NCBI RefSeq assembly: GCF_016862555.1
Contig: NZ_BONE01000038.1
Location: 16,670 to 80,669 of the forward strand
Source of the DNA: Asanoa siamensis
Lineage (GTDB): Bacteria; Actinomycetota; Actinomycetes; Mycobacteriales; Micromonosporaceae
Length of the DNA stretch: 64,000 nucleotides
Reading direction: 5' to 3'
The position numbers and the translations under genes were made by a program. The notes below the pieces were generated by a model, which worked only from the letters and a program-made list of their open reading frames with translations, made no database searches and had not been told where the DNA came from. Shown one piece after another: positions 19,456 through 30,155 of this stretch (within the stretch, counting starts at the first letter, position 1; each line of letters starts with the position of its first letter).

Positions 19456-20134
19456 GGGACTGCACGCCTGGTACGGCGAGGCCACGGTGCTGCGCGATGT
19501 CGCGCTCACGGTCGCGCCCGGCGAGGTGGTCACGCTGGTCGGCCGCAACGGCGCGGGCAAGTCGACCCTGCTGCGCTGCGTGATGGGGCTGCACCCGGGC
19601 CGGCGCGGCACGATCTCGCTCGACGACCGGGACATCGGGTCGCTGCCGGCCCACCGGCGGGCCCGGCTCGGGCTCGGCTGGGTGCCGGACGACCGCGGCG
19701 CGTACGCCTCGCTCTCGGTCACCGAGAACCTGACCCTGCCCCCGGCCGTCGGCCCCGACCCGTGGTCCCTGGACCGGGTCTACGAGACCTTCCCGGTGCT
19801 GCACGAGCGCCGGAACTCCGCCGCGACCCAGCTCTCCGGCGGCGAGCAGCAGATGCTCGCGCTGGCCCGGGTGCTGCGGATGGGCGCCCGCGTGCTGCTC
19901 TGCGACGAGCCGACCGAAGGGCTGGCCCCGCTGCTGGTCGCCCGGGTCGCCGACATCCTGCGCCAGGTCCGCGACCAGGGCACCGCGGTGCTGCTGGTCG
20001 AGCAGAACCTGCGCTTCGCGACCGGCGTCGCCGACCGCCACCACCTCCTCGCCGAGGGCCGGGTGGTCGAGACGCTCCGCAACGACGAGGTCCGGGAGCG
20101 GGAAGGCGAGCTGCTCACGTACCTCGGTATCTGA
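19442..20134 (+). CDS. Branched-chain amino-acid-type ABC importer, ATPase 2 (LivF type)
   Basis: A 230-aa partner ATPase with Walker A G-R-N-G-A-G-K-S-T, signature L-S-G-G-E-Q-Q and Walker B L-L-C-D-E-P-T-E-G-L-A-P, the last being typical of LivF. It overlaps the first ATPase gene by 14 bp. The two ATPases form the heterodimer that drives the LivH/LivM channel encoded further on. Confidence 0.9.
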   Translation: MLRVEGLHAWYGEATVLRDVALTVAPGEVVTLVGRNGAGKSTLLRCVMGLHPGRRGTISLDDRDIGSLPAHRRARLGLGWVPDDRGAYASLSVTENLTLPPAVGPDPWSLDRVYETFPVLHERRNSAATQLSGGEQQMLALARVLRMGARVLLCDEPTEGLAPLLVARVADILRQVRDQGTAVLLVEQNLRFATGVADRHHLLAEGRVVETLRNDEVREREGELLTYLGI

Positions 20135-20154
20135 CTACACAGTGGAGGCAGCTG

Positions 20155-21393
20155 ATGAGGAAACGGGCCATAGCCGTAGGTGCCGTCGCGCTCCTGCTCG
20201 CCGGTTGCGGCGGTGGGGGACCGCAGGGGTCGTCGGACAGCAAGCTCTCCGGCGACCGGATCGTGCTCGGCGTGCTCAACGACCAGTCGGGCGTCTATCT
20301 CGCGCTCTCGGGCACCAACTCGGTCAAGGCCGTGGAGATGGCCATCGCCGACTTCAAGGCGAAGCACGGCGGTGACGCGATCGCGAAGGACATCACCGTC
20401 GAGACCGCGGACCACCAGAACAAGCCGGACGTGGCCAACACCAAGGCCGCCGAGATGTACGACAGGTTGGGCGTCGACGCGATCCTCGACGTGCCCACCT
20501 CGTCGGCGGCGCTGAAGGTGGCCGACGTCGCGAAGGAGAAGAAGAAGCTCTACTTCAACATCAGCGGCGCGACCACGGACCTGACGGGCAAGTCCTGCAA
20601 CCGATACACGTTCCATTACGCGTACGACACGTACATGCTGGCCAACGGCACCGGTCGCACCGTCACCGAGCAGGGCGCGAAGAACTGGTACATCGTCTAC
20701 CCGAACTACGCGTTCGGGCAGGACATGGAGAAGAGCTTCTCGACCGCCGTCACCGGCGCGGGCGGCACGATCGTCGGCAAGGACGCGACGCCGTTCCCCA
20801 ACGACAACTTCTCCTCGTTCCTGCTGAAGGCGCCGACGCTGAACCCGAAGCCGGACGTGCTCGGCACGATGCAGGCCGGTGGCGACCTGGTCAACCTCGT
20901 CAAGCAGTACAACGAGTTCAAGCTCCGGGAGAAGGGCGTGGGGCTCTCGGTCGGGCTGATGTTCCTCACCGACATCCACTCGCTGACGCCCGCGGCGCTG
21001 GCGGGCACCACCTACACCGACGCCTGGTACTGGAACTTCGACGCCGAGAACCGGGCGTTCGCCGACCGGTTCCTGAAGGAGACCGGCTCGCGGCCGACGT
21101 TCGCGCACGCGGCCAACTACTCGGCGGCCCTGCAGTATCTCGAGGCGGTGCAGGCGGCCGGCACCGACGACGCCGACGCCGTGGTGAAGCAACTCGAGGG
21201 CAAGGCCGTGAACGACGTGTTCCTGCGCAACGGGAAGATCCGGGCCGAGGACCACCGGGTCATCCACGACGCCTACCTGGCCCAGGTGAAGCCGGCGGCC
21301 GAGGTCACCGAGGACTGGGACTACGTGAAGATCCTGAAGACCATCCCCGCGGCCGAGGCCTTCCGCACCCCCTCGGCCGACTGCAAGCTATGA
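20155..21393 (+). CDS. Branched-chain amino-acid-type substrate-binding lipoprotein
   Basis: A 412-aa type I periplasmic-binding-fold protein. The lipobox L-L-A-G-C puts the lipidated cysteine at residue 18, followed by a glycine-rich linker. ATG at 20155 has GGAGG seven bases upstream. The region after the linker (I-V-L-G-V-L-N-D-Q-S-G-V-Y) matches the LivK/AmiC-like opening. Members of this clade transport amino acids, urea/amides or aromatic acids, so the ligand is open. Overlaps the first permease gene by 4 bp. Confidence 0.88.
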   Translation: MRKRAIAVGAVALLLAGCGGGGPQGSSDSKLSGDRIVLGVLNDQSGVYLALSGTNSVKAVEMAIADFKAKHGGDAIAKDITVETADHQNKPDVANTKAAEMYDRLGVDAILDVPTSSAALKVADVAKEKKKLYFNISGATTDLTGKSCNRYTFHYAYDTYMLANGTGRTVTEQGAKNWYIVYPNYAFGQDMEKSFSTAVTGAGGTIVGKDATPFPNDNFSSFLLKAPTLNPKPDVLGTMQAGGDLVNLVKQYNEFKLREKGVGLSVGLMFLTDIHSLTPAALAGTTYTDAWYWNFDAENRAFADRFLKETGSRPTFAHAANYSAALQYLEAVQAAGTDDADAVVKQLEGKAVNDVFLRNGKIRAEDHRVIHDAYLAQVKPAAEVTEDWDYVKILKTIPAAEAFRTPSADCKL

Positions 21394-22271
21394 GCTCTTT
21401 CCTCCAGCACACCTTCGACGGCCTGGTGAGCGGGGCGTTCCTCGCCCTGCTCGCCCTCGGCCTGTCGGTCATCTTCGGCATGCTGCGGGTGGTGAACTTC
21501 GCCCACGGCGCCTGCTACATGCTCGGCGCGGTCGGCACCTACCTGCTGCTGACCGAGTTCGGGATCCCGTTCTGGTGGGCGTTGCTGATCGTCCCGCTGG
21601 TGCTGGGCGCGTTCGGGATGGCCGTCGAGCGCACGCTGGTGCATCCGCTGGCCCGGCTCGACCCGCTCTACAACTTCCTGCTCACCTTCGGTCTCACGCT
21701 GGTGCTGCAGGACCTGGTGAAGCTGCGGTACGGCACGACGTCGAGCCCGTACGCGACCCCGGCCGGCCTGACCGGCACCGTCGACTTCGGACTGTTCGAC
21801 TTCCCGGCCTACCGGGTGTTCGTGCTCGCGTTCGCGGCCGTGGCCTGTGCGGGCGTCTGGTGGCTGCTCGGGCACACCCGCGTCGGCATGGTGGTGCGGG
21901 CCGCGACGGAGCGGCCCGAGCTGACCCGGGCGCTCGGCATCGACGTCGGGCGGTGGGTGACGCCGGTGTTCGGCTTCGGCATCGCGCTCGCGGCCGTGGC
22001 CGGCGTGCTGGCCGCCCCGATGCGGGCGGTGAACCCGCTGATGGGCGCCGACCTGGTGATCGTGGTGTTCGCCGTCGTGGTGATCGGCGGCCTCGGCTCC
22101 ATCTTCGGCTCGGTGGCCGCCGGCTTCGGGATCGGCCTCGTGCAGGCCTGGGGCGAGTCCTATCTGGACCAGTGGCCGATCGTCGCACAGACGTCGGTGT
22201 TCGTCATCATGGCGGTCGTGCTGCTCTGGCGGCCGGCCGGGCTGTTCGGGCGCGAGGAGGCACCGGCATGA
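21390..22271 (+). CDS. Branched-chain amino-acid-type ABC permease (LivH type)
   Basis: A 293-aa polytopic permease with about eight hydrophobic segments. The LivH hallmark G-L-S-V-I-F-G-M-L-R-V-V-N-F-A-H-G is at residues 24-40, and a conserved V-I-G-G-L-G-S-I-F-G-S turn lies in the C-terminal half. The ATGA overlap with the binding-protein stop shows translational coupling. Confidence 0.92.
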   Translation: MSSFLQHTFDGLVSGAFLALLALGLSVIFGMLRVVNFAHGACYMLGAVGTYLLLTEFGIPFWWALLIVPLVLGAFGMAVERTLVHPLARLDPLYNFLLTFGLTLVLQDLVKLRYGTTSSPYATPAGLTGTVDFGLFDFPAYRVFVLAFAAVACAGVWWLLGHTRVGMVVRAATERPELTRALGIDVGRWVTPVFGFGIALAAVAGVLAAPMRAVNPLMGADLVIVVFAVVVIGGLGSIFGSVAAGFGIGLVQAWGESYLDQWPIVAQTSVFVIMAVVLLWRPAGLFGREEAPA

Positions 22272-23284
22272 GCGTCGCCACGAAACCGCGCCGGGCACCG
22301 TCGTTGCTGCGCGCCGCCTCCGGTGCGCCGCCCTGGCTGCGCTGGGCCCTGCTGGCCGCCGGCCTGGCGGTCGCGCTCTGGCTGCCGAACGGCCTCTATC
22401 CGGCGGTCGCCGTGGACATCCTGTGCTGGGCGCTGTTCGCGGTCGCGGTCGACCTGCTGCTCGGCTACACCGGCCTGCTCTCGTTCGGGCACGCCGCGTT
22501 CTGGGGCACGTCCGCGTACGCCAGCGGTCTGGTCGCCATCCACGCCGGTGTGCCGTTCCCGGTGGCCGTGCTGGCCGGGGCGTTGGTCGCCGCCGCGCTC
22601 GCGGTGCCGATCGGCTACCTCGCGGTGCGCCGCACCGGGATCTACTTCGCGATGGTGACGCTGGCCTTCGCGCAACTGGTCTACTACGTCGCCAACAACC
22701 GGCGCGGGCTGACCGGCGGCGAGAACGGCCTGCAGAGCGTGCCGCGCGAGCTGTTCGGGCTCGACCTGACCGACGCGTACTACTTCTACTACGCCGCCCT
22801 GCCGGTCGTGCTGCTCGGGCTCTGGGCGGCCTGGCGGATCGTCAACTCGCCGTTCGGCCGCGTGCTGGTCGGCATCCGGGACAACCCGGCCCGGGCCCGG
22901 GCACTCGGCTACCCCGTGCACCGCTACAAGCTGCTGGCGTTCGTCCTGTCGGCGTTCCTCGCCGGGTTGGGCGGCGGCCTGTTCGCCATGGGGCACCGCT
23001 TCGTCACCCTGGACACGTTGCACTGGACCACCTCCGGCAAGGCGGTGGTGATGGTCGTGCTCGGCGGCATCGGCACGCTCTGGGGCGGTGTGCTCGGCGC
23101 CGGGCTGCTGGTGCGGCTCGAGGACTGGCTGTCGTTCTCCGGCTTCGAGGCGGTCGGCCTGGTCACCGGTGCCCTGTTCGTCGTGGTGGTGCTGGTCTTC
23201 CGGCGCGGGCTCTGGGGCACCGCCGCGGATCTGCTGCGCCGCCGTGCCCGCAAATCGGTGGCGCCCTCGGAGGGCGATGGCTAG
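22268..23284 (+). CDS. Branched-chain amino-acid-type ABC permease (LivM type)
   Basis: A 338-aa permease with the LivM signatures D-L-L-L-G-Y-T-G-L-L-S-F-G-H-A-A-F-W-G (about 66-84) and V-L-G-G-I-G-T-L-W-G-G (about 270). ATG at 22268 overlaps the LivH stop as ATGA. It ends the importer proper; a methyltransferase gene begins inside its last codons. Confidence 0.92.
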   Translation: MSVATKPRRAPSLLRAASGAPPWLRWALLAAGLAVALWLPNGLYPAVAVDILCWALFAVAVDLLLGYTGLLSFGHAAFWGTSAYASGLVAIHAGVPFPVAVLAGALVAAALAVPIGYLAVRRTGIYFAMVTLAFAQLVYYVANNRRGLTGGENGLQSVPRELFGLDLTDAYYFYYAALPVVLLGLWAAWRIVNSPFGRVLVGIRDNPARARALGYPVHRYKLLAFVLSAFLAGLGGGLFAMGHRFVTLDTLHWTTSGKAVVMVVLGGIGTLWGGVLGAGLLVRLEDWLSFSGFEAVGLVTGALFVVVVLVFRRGLWGTAADLLRRRARKSVAPSEGDG

Positions 23285-24038
23285 CGTCCCGGCCGTGACC
23301 GACGCTCCCACGCCCGGGACGGGCGCCCACCTCGAGTTCAACGGCCCGCTGTCGGGCGCACGGGCCGACCGGCTCGCCGCCGACCTCGCGGCCCGCCGAC
23401 CCACCACCGTGGTCGATCTGGGCTGTGGCTGGGGCGAGTTGCTGCTGCGGGTGGTGGCCCGCTGCCCGGACGCCCACGGCGTCGGGGTCGAGAGCCACGG
23501 TCCCGACGTCCTCCGCGGCCGGGCCAACGCGGCCGCCCGCGGCCTCGCCGATCGGGTGACGTTCGTCGAGGGGTCGGCCGCCGCGCACCGGGAGCCCGCC
23601 GACGTGGTGCTGAGCATCGGCGCCTGGCACGCGCTCGGCGACCTCGACGAGGCCCTGCGCGCGCTGCGCGGTCTGGTCAACCCCGGCGGCCGGGTGCTCT
23701 TCGGTGTCGAGTTCTGGGAGCAGCCGCCGCCGCCCGAGCGGCTGGCCCGGATGTGGCCGGGCGCCAAGGCCGACGACTGCGACGACCTGGCGGGCCTGGT
23801 CGACCGGGCGATCGCCGCCGGGTTCCGCCCGCTCCGCGTCGAGCACGCGACGGCCGACGAGTGGGCGGAGTTCGAGTCCGGCCTGGCGGCCGAGGGGGAG
23901 GAGTGGCTGCTCACGCACGCCGACCACCCCGACGCCGCCGACCTGCGGTCGCGGCTCGACAGCCAGCGCGACATGTGGCTGCGCGGCCACCGTGGCCTGC
24001 TGGGCCTCGCCTATCTGACGCTCGGCCCGGTCGGCTGA
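23277..24038 (+). CDS. Class I SAM-dependent methyltransferase
   Basis: A 253-aa methyltransferase with SAM motif I V-V-D-L-G-C-G-W-G-E (about 43-52), the acidic end of beta-2 in V-G-V-E-S-H-G, and post-motif L-S-I-G-A-W-H-A. The ATG at 23277 lies within the LivM tail (8-bp overlap); a GTG at 23296 is an alternative start. The overlap suggests cotranscription with the importer, so it may modify the imported compound, but this is inference only. Confidence 0.8.
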   Translation: MASVPAVTDAPTPGTGAHLEFNGPLSGARADRLAADLAARRPTTVVDLGCGWGELLLRVVARCPDAHGVGVESHGPDVLRGRANAAARGLADRVTFVEGSAAAHREPADVVLSIGAWHALGDLDEALRALRGLVNPGGRVLFGVEFWEQPPPPERLARMWPGAKADDCDDLAGLVDRAIAAGFRPLRVEHATADEWAEFESGLAAEGEEWLLTHADHPDAADLRSRLDSQRDMWLRGHRGLLGLAYLTLGPVG

Positions 24039-24039
24039 C

Positions 24040-24074
24040 ACTACGCTTGTAGTCTACGACACTACGGATGTAGT
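24040..24074. promoter_or_regulatory. Two tandem TetR-type operators overlapping a leaderless promoter
   Basis: ACTACGCTTGTAGT (24040-24053) and ACTACGGATGTAGT (24061-24074) are two copies of an ACTAC-n4-GTAGT palindrome 21 bp apart, two helical turns. The second runs into TAGTCT (24071-24076), a -10-like hexamer 6 nt before the GTG start at 24083. The TetR product would therefore block its own promoter. Confidence 0.75.
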
Positions 24075-24082
24075 CTCGCGGC

Positions 24083-24649
24083 GTGGGCCGCCGGACCGAG
24101 GTCCTCGACGCCGCGATCACCCTGCTCGGCGCGGGCGGGGTCCGCGCGGTGACCCATCGCGCGGTGGATGCCGAGGCGGGCCTGCCGGCCGGCGCCACGT
24201 CCAACCTGTTCCGGACCCGCGACGCGCTGCTCCGCGGCGTGGTCGACCGGTTCGCCGAGCGGGAGAGGGCGGTCTGGGACGAGATCGCCGCCGACCGCGC
24301 GCCGGCCACGCCCGCCGACCTCGCCGCGGCGCTGGCCACGGTCGCCCGCGAGGCGGTCGGCCCGCACCGCACGCTGACGCTGGCCCGCTACGTCATCCTC
24401 GTCGAGGCCGCGCACCACCCGGCGCTGCGCGCCCACCTGCTCGCCACCGGCCGGCGGGTCGACGCCTGGTTCACGATGTGGATGCGGGTGTCCGGCTCGC
24501 GGGACCCGGGGCGCGACGCGGCCATCATCGCGAACGCGTACACCGGCCTGGTCCTGCACGAGCTCGCCAACCCCGACCCCGCCTTCGATCCGGGCGGGCG
24601 CCTCACCCCGTTGGTGGAAGCGTTGCTGGGAGGCCCCGATGGACCGTGA
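24083..24649 (+). CDS. TetR-family transcriptional regulator
   Basis: A 188-aa repressor. The N-terminal helix-turn-helix (V-L-D-A-A-I-T-L-L-G-A-G-G-V-R-A-V-T-H-R-A-V-D, residues 6-45) is of TetR type with the T-H-R-A-V variant seen in PaaX/AcrR-like members. The GTG start is leaderless and sits directly behind two operator palindromes, so autoregulation is very likely. It overlaps the next gene by 11 bp; the regulated genes are probably this unit. The effector is unknown. Confidence 0.88.
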   Translation: MGRRTEVLDAAITLLGAGGVRAVTHRAVDAEAGLPAGATSNLFRTRDALLRGVVDRFAERERAVWDEIAADRAPATPADLAAALATVAREAVGPHRTLTLARYVILVEAAHHPALRAHLLATGRRVDAWFTMWMRVSGSRDPGRDAAIIANAYTGLVLHELANPDPAFDPGGRLTPLVEALLGGPDGP

Positions 24650-25259
24650 CGAGCTGTGGCGGGTGGTCGACGCCCAACGCCGCGCGCTGACCGACCAGCT
24701 CCAGGAGCTGTCCGACGACGAGTGGCGGCAGCCGTCGCTGTGCGCGGAGTGGACCGTGCGGGACGTCGTCGCGCACCTGACGTTCCAGCACATCCGGGTG
24801 GGGCAGGCGCTGCGCGACGTGGTTCGCGCGCGGGGCGACGTCGACCGGGCCGTCCGCGACGCACCACTCGTCAAGGCGGCGACGCCGACCACCGCGCTGA
24901 TCGCCGAGATCCGGGGGCACATCGGCTCGCGCCGGCACATGCCGTTCATGACCGACAACGAGGCGCTGATCGACGTGCTGGTGCACAGCCAGGACATCAT
25001 GCTGCCGCTGGGTCGGCGGCACGAGATGCCGCCGCACGCGGCCGCGGCGGCCGCCGCCCGGATCTGGTCGCGCCCGTGGCTGTTCCGCGCCATGAAACCG
25101 TTGCGGGCTTACGCGTTCGTCGCCACCGACGCCGACTTCCGGGTGGGCGCGGGGCCGGTCGTGGAGGGCCCGGTGGACGCGATCCTGCTGCTGATGACAG
25201 GGCGCCCCGTGGGACTGCCGCGGCTCACCGGGGCTGGTGCGCAGACGCTGCGGCGGTAG
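24639..25259 (+). CDS. Maleylpyruvate-isomerase/DinB-like (TIGR03083) family protein
   Basis: A 206-aa protein of the DinB/mycothiol-dependent enzyme superfamily. The N-terminal four-helix region contains L-C-A-E-W-T-V-R-D-V-V-A-H-L (about 34-47), whose histidine is a usual metal ligand. A second histidine lies in D-V-L-V-H-S-Q-D (about 113-120). Such proteins are metal-dependent thiol transferases using mycothiol or unknown thiols. Cotranscribed with the TetR gene, so it may detoxify the compound sensed. Confidence 0.8.
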   Translation: MDRDELWRVVDAQRRALTDQLQELSDDEWRQPSLCAEWTVRDVVAHLTFQHIRVGQALRDVVRARGDVDRAVRDAPLVKAATPTTALIAEIRGHIGSRRHMPFMTDNEALIDVLVHSQDIMLPLGRRHEMPPHAAAAAAARIWSRPWLFRAMKPLRAYAFVATDADFRVGAGPVVEGPVDAILLLMTGRPVGLPRLTGAGAQTLRR

Positions 25260-25302
25260 CGTGGAAGGCGAACCGATCCGCGCCGCTGCCGAGGAGGTCG
25301 CG

Positions 25303-25665
25303 ATGAAGGGGTTGGAGAGCCGTACGTTCGACAAGCCGGACGAGACACGGCCGTTCGAGGGCAAGGGTTTCGCGGAGCTCGTGACGGTGGCCGGGCGGCC
25401 GATCAGCCGCGCCACGTTCGAGCCGGGCTGGCAGTGGTCGACCAACGTCAAGCCGATCGCCGGCACGCCGTCGTGCCTGACCTCGCACCTGGGCTATGTC
25501 CTATCCGGACGGATGCGCATCACGATGGACGACGGTCCCACGATGGAGGTGGGCCCGGGCGACGTGCTGGCCATCGAGCCGGGCCACGACGCGGAGGTGC
25601 TCGGCGACGAGTCCTGCGTCATGCTCGACTTCGGTGAGATCGGCGACTACGCGCGGCGCCGTTGA
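25303..25665 (+). CDS. Cupin-domain protein
   Basis: A 120-aa single cupin. The first motif is degenerate ([11 protein letters not shown]); the second has [21 protein letters not shown] precedes the ATG at 25303, which settles the start against longer in-frame options. It follows the TetR/DinB-like pair by 43 bp and may belong to that unit. Function unknown. Confidence 0.8.
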   Translation: MKGLESRTFDKPDETRPFEGKGFAELVTVAGRPISRATFEPGWQWSTNVKPIAGTPSCLTSHLGYVLSGRMRITMDDGPTMEVGPGDVLAIEPGHDAEVLGDESCVMLDFGEIGDYARRR

Positions 25666-25701
25666 CCCTACAGGGTGTTTCCGCTGGCCAGGGGCACGGT
25701 G

Positions 25702-25707
25702 GATACT
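25702..25707 (+). promoter_or_regulatory. Probable -10 element of the DUF1905 gene
   Basis: GATACT with 7 nt to the GTG at 25715 and no Shine-Dalgarno site; leaderless-type start. Confidence 0.45.
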
Positions 25708-25714
25708 GGTTCCC

Positions 25715-26002
25715 GTGACAGCGCAACGAGGTGTGCTCGACAGGGAGTTCCGCGCGACGCTGGTGAAGAGCCCGGCGAAGGGCGGACACACCTATGTGGT
25801 CTGGCCCGAGTCCGTCGCGTTCTTCGGCACCCGGGGTCTGGTGAAGGTGCGCGGGACGATCGACGGGCAGCCGTTCGAGAGCTCGTTCATGGCGATGGGC
25901 GACGGCCGGCACAAGCTTCCGGTCAAGGCCGAGGTCCGCAAGGCGATCGGCAAGGAAGCGGGCGCCACCGTGACGGTCGTGCTCGTGGAGCGGCTCGGCT
26001 AG
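25715..26002 (+). CDS. DUF1905 family protein
   Basis: A 95-aa beta-rich protein. The opening F-R-A-T-L-V-K-S-P and central [16 protein letters not shown] are characteristic of DUF1905, whose members have no known biochemical role. GTG at 25715 follows a leaderless-type -10 hexamer. No functional link to its neighbours is visible. Confidence 0.75.
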   Translation: MTAQRGVLDREFRATLVKSPAKGGHTYVVWPESVAFFGTRGLVKVRGTIDGQPFESSFMAMGDGRHKLPVKAEVRKAIGKEAGATVTVVLVERLG

Positions 26003-26025
26003 TCGCGCCACCCGCCGGCGTGGTC

Positions 26026-26031
26026 TACCGT
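26026..26031 (+). promoter_or_regulatory. Probable -10 element of the 26039 membrane protein gene
   Basis: TACCGT with 7 nt to the ATG at 26039; no ribosome site between them. Confidence 0.45.
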
Positions 26032-26038
26032 TCCCGTC

Positions 26039-27067
26039 ATGCGGGTTGACTGGCGGGGCTTCACCGCGATGGGTGTCGCACTGGGCGCGGCGGTTCTCTG
26101 GGCCGTCGACATGGCGTACTGGCAGCCGCTCGTCGACCTGCAGGGCGAGTTCGCCTTCGACTACGCCGAGAACAACACCTACTGGGCGCGCGACCTACGC
26201 TTCTCCGCGATCGTCGCGATCGCGCTGGCGATCGTGCTCGCCGGCCGCGGTGGCCGGCTGGCGCGCTGGCTCGGCCCGGCCACCGGTGTCGCCTGGATCG
26301 CCACCGACCTGCTCGTCGACCGGGCAGACGTCGCGGGAGGCGGGGCGGCGGCGGTGCTCGCGATCGCGGGCGCGCTGGTCGCGGTCGCGGTGACGGGCCT
26401 CGTCCACCTCCGGGCCGGCCGCGGCGAGCCCCGCCTGCGTTCGCTGGTGATCAGCGCCGCGATCGCGGCGGCGCTGACGCCGCTCGTCTCCGGCACCGAG
26501 TCGCCGACCGACGCGGAGGCCGCCCTGACCCCCGCCGCCGCGACGCTCGGCGCCCTGCTGGCGGTGCTGACCCTGGCGCTGGCCGCCACCGCGGCGCCCG
26601 ACCGGGCGAAGGTCAGGTGGACGGTCGGCGGCGTGGTCGCGCTCGGCACGGTCGTGGCGATCGTGCTCTGCCGCGTGCTCTCGCCCAGCAGCCGGCTCAC
26701 GCCGATGATGCTGCTCGGCACGCTGCTGCTGGTCGGTGTGGCGCTGCTGAGCAGCGACCTCCCGCGCGGTCCACCGCCGTGGCTGGGCCAGCTGCCCAAG
26801 CTGCTGGTGCTCCTCGTGCTCTATCCGGCCCTCGTGCTGTTCATGCTGCTCGGCACGGTCTACGCCGTCCCCGTGGCGTCGTGGTTCACCGCCCTGTCCG
26901 GGAACCTCGCGGTCAACGCGGCCGACTCCGACACCCTCTACGCGCTGATCGGGGTCATCACCGGCACCGTGATCGGTTGGCTGCTGCTCGCGGTCAACCG
27001 GGTGCTCGTGCCCGCCCCGGCCCCGGCTCCCGCTCCCGCGCCGGAGGTCACCACCGCGGCCCGGTGA
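26039..27067 (+). CDS. Polytopic membrane protein of unknown function
   Basis: A 342-aa integral membrane protein with about eight hydrophobic stretches and a proline/alanine (PA) repeat tail near the C-terminus (about 325-335). An early conserved-looking segment (Y-W-Q-P-L-V-D-L-Q-G-E-F-A-F-D-Y-A) precedes the second span. No family is recognised. The start is fixed by a leaderless-type promoter. It stands alone, 142 bp before katG. Confidence 0.7.
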   Translation: MRVDWRGFTAMGVALGAAVLWAVDMAYWQPLVDLQGEFAFDYAENNTYWARDLRFSAIVAIALAIVLAGRGGRLARWLGPATGVAWIATDLLVDRADVAGGGAAAVLAIAGALVAVAVTGLVHLRAGRGEPRLRSLVISAAIAAALTPLVSGTESPTDAEAALTPAAATLGALLAVLTLALAATAAPDRAKVRWTVGGVVALGTVVAIVLCRVLSPSSRLTPMMLLGTLLLVGVALLSSDLPRGPPPWLGQLPKLLVLLVLYPALVLFMLLGTVYAVPVASWFTALSGNLAVNAADSDTLYALIGVITGTVIGWLLLAVNRVLVPAPAPAPAPAPEVTTAAR

Positions 27068-27121
27068 CCCGCGACACGCCCGGGAACCACACGTGACGAG
27101 GAACCCGCCCGCGCCTTTCTT

Positions 27122-27154
27122 GACTCAGTCCAGAAAAGTGATCAGACTCTGATC
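27122..27154. promoter_or_regulatory. Palindromes in the katG promoter region
   Basis: A TTGACT hexamer begins at 27120. GACTCAGTC (27122-27130) and GATCAGACTCTGATC (27140-27154) are both perfect odd-length palindromes on an A/T-richer patch. They are candidate binding sites for the katG regulator. No furA gene lies upstream, although FurA often controls actinobacterial katG from there. Confidence 0.45.
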
Positions 27155-27188
27155 CTGCGCCCGTCGCACGGGCCGCCCGCTTTTCTGA

Positions 27189-29354
<2,166 letters not shown>

Positions 29355-29366
29355 CCTGAACACGAG

Positions 29367-29397
29367 AAGGCGCCGGGCGATCCGCCCGGCGCCTTTT
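29367..29397 (+). terminator. Rho-independent terminator after katG
   Basis: AAGGCGCCGGGCG pairs with CGCCCGGCGCCTT across a 3-nt loop, followed by TTTT. Strong stem 13 bp after the katG stop. Confidence 0.9.
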
Positions 29398-29464
29398 CCG
29401 TGCCTTCGCCGACCGTCCACACCGGACCCGCGCGGCGCGGCGGGTGCGCCGGCGCCGGCCCGCG

Positions 29465-29470
29465 TAGAGT
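29465..29470 (+). promoter_or_regulatory. Probable -10 element of the M23 peptidase gene
   Basis: TAGAGT with exactly 7 nt to the GTG at 29478; no ribosome site, so a leaderless start. Confidence 0.5.
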
Positions 29471-29477
29471 GCGCGGC

Positions 29478-30155
29478 GTGGCCCTCGACCGCGTCGCGCT
29501 CGCGTTGCCGTTCCGGGGCACCTGGCTCGCGCGCAACAGCCCGGCGCGGCGGGTGCCGAGCCACGGCACCGACCTGTTCGCGACGACGTACGCGATGGAC
29601 TTCGTCGCCGTGCGCGGCCGCCGCACCGCCACCGTCCGCGACTGGCGGGCGCTGCTGTCCACCGAGCCGGTCGACCGGTTCTACGCCTTCGGCCAACCGG
29701 TGCTGGCGCCCGCGGCCGGCCGTGTGGTGGCGGTGTTCGACGGCCGGTCCGACGAGGTCGCGCGCCGCTCGGTCGTGGCGAAGGTGCCGTACGCGCTGAC
29801 CCAGGCGACCCGGGTGCGGGCGGGCGCCGGCGCGATCGCCGGCAACCACGTCGTGCTCGCCCTGCCCGACGGCGGCGCCCACGTGCTGCTGGCGCACCTG
29901 CGGGCCGGGTCGGTCCGGGTCCGCGTGGGCGACGTCGTGACGACCGGTGACCAGATCGGGTCCTGCGGCAACTCGGGCAACTCCACGCAGCCGCACCTGC
30001 ACATCCAGGCCATGGACGGACCCGATGCGTACGTCGCGACGGGGCTGCCCATGGCCTTCCGGTCCTACCGGGCGTGGCGCCGGCGGGGCGCGCGCCCGGT
30101 CGAGGTGGCCGAGGGCGTGCCCCGCGAGTCCGAGGTCGTCGAGGCGCTGACCTAG
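29478..30155 (+). CDS. M23 (LytM-like) family peptidase
   Basis: A 225-aa LytM-fold protein. A first zinc-site pair is suggested by S-H-G-T-D-L-F and the second by P-H-L-H-I-Q (H-x-H). The glycine-rich active-site strand (G-D-Q-I-G-S-C-G-N-S-G-N-S) is intact. There is no signal peptide with this start, so its location is uncertain; an extracytoplasmic role would need an upstream start, for which there is no evidence. The gene ends in a 4-bp CTAG overlap with the convergent VOC gene. Confidence 0.8.
   Translation: MALDRVALALPFRGTWLARNSPARRVPSHGTDLFATTYAMDFVAVRGRRTATVRDWRALLSTEPVDRFYAFGQPVLAPAAGRVVAVFDGRSDEVARRSVVAKVPYALTQATRVRAGAGAIAGNHVVLALPDGGAHVLLAHLRAGSVRVRVGDVVTTGDQIGSCGNSGNSTQPHLHIQAMDGPDAYVATGLPMAFRSYRAWRRRGARPVEVAEGVPRESEVVEALT

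Noticed and set aside
17344..19722. N-terminal extension of the response regulator frame to 19722
   Set aside because: It would overlap the kinase and two importer ATPase genes; real coding starts at the GTG at 17343.
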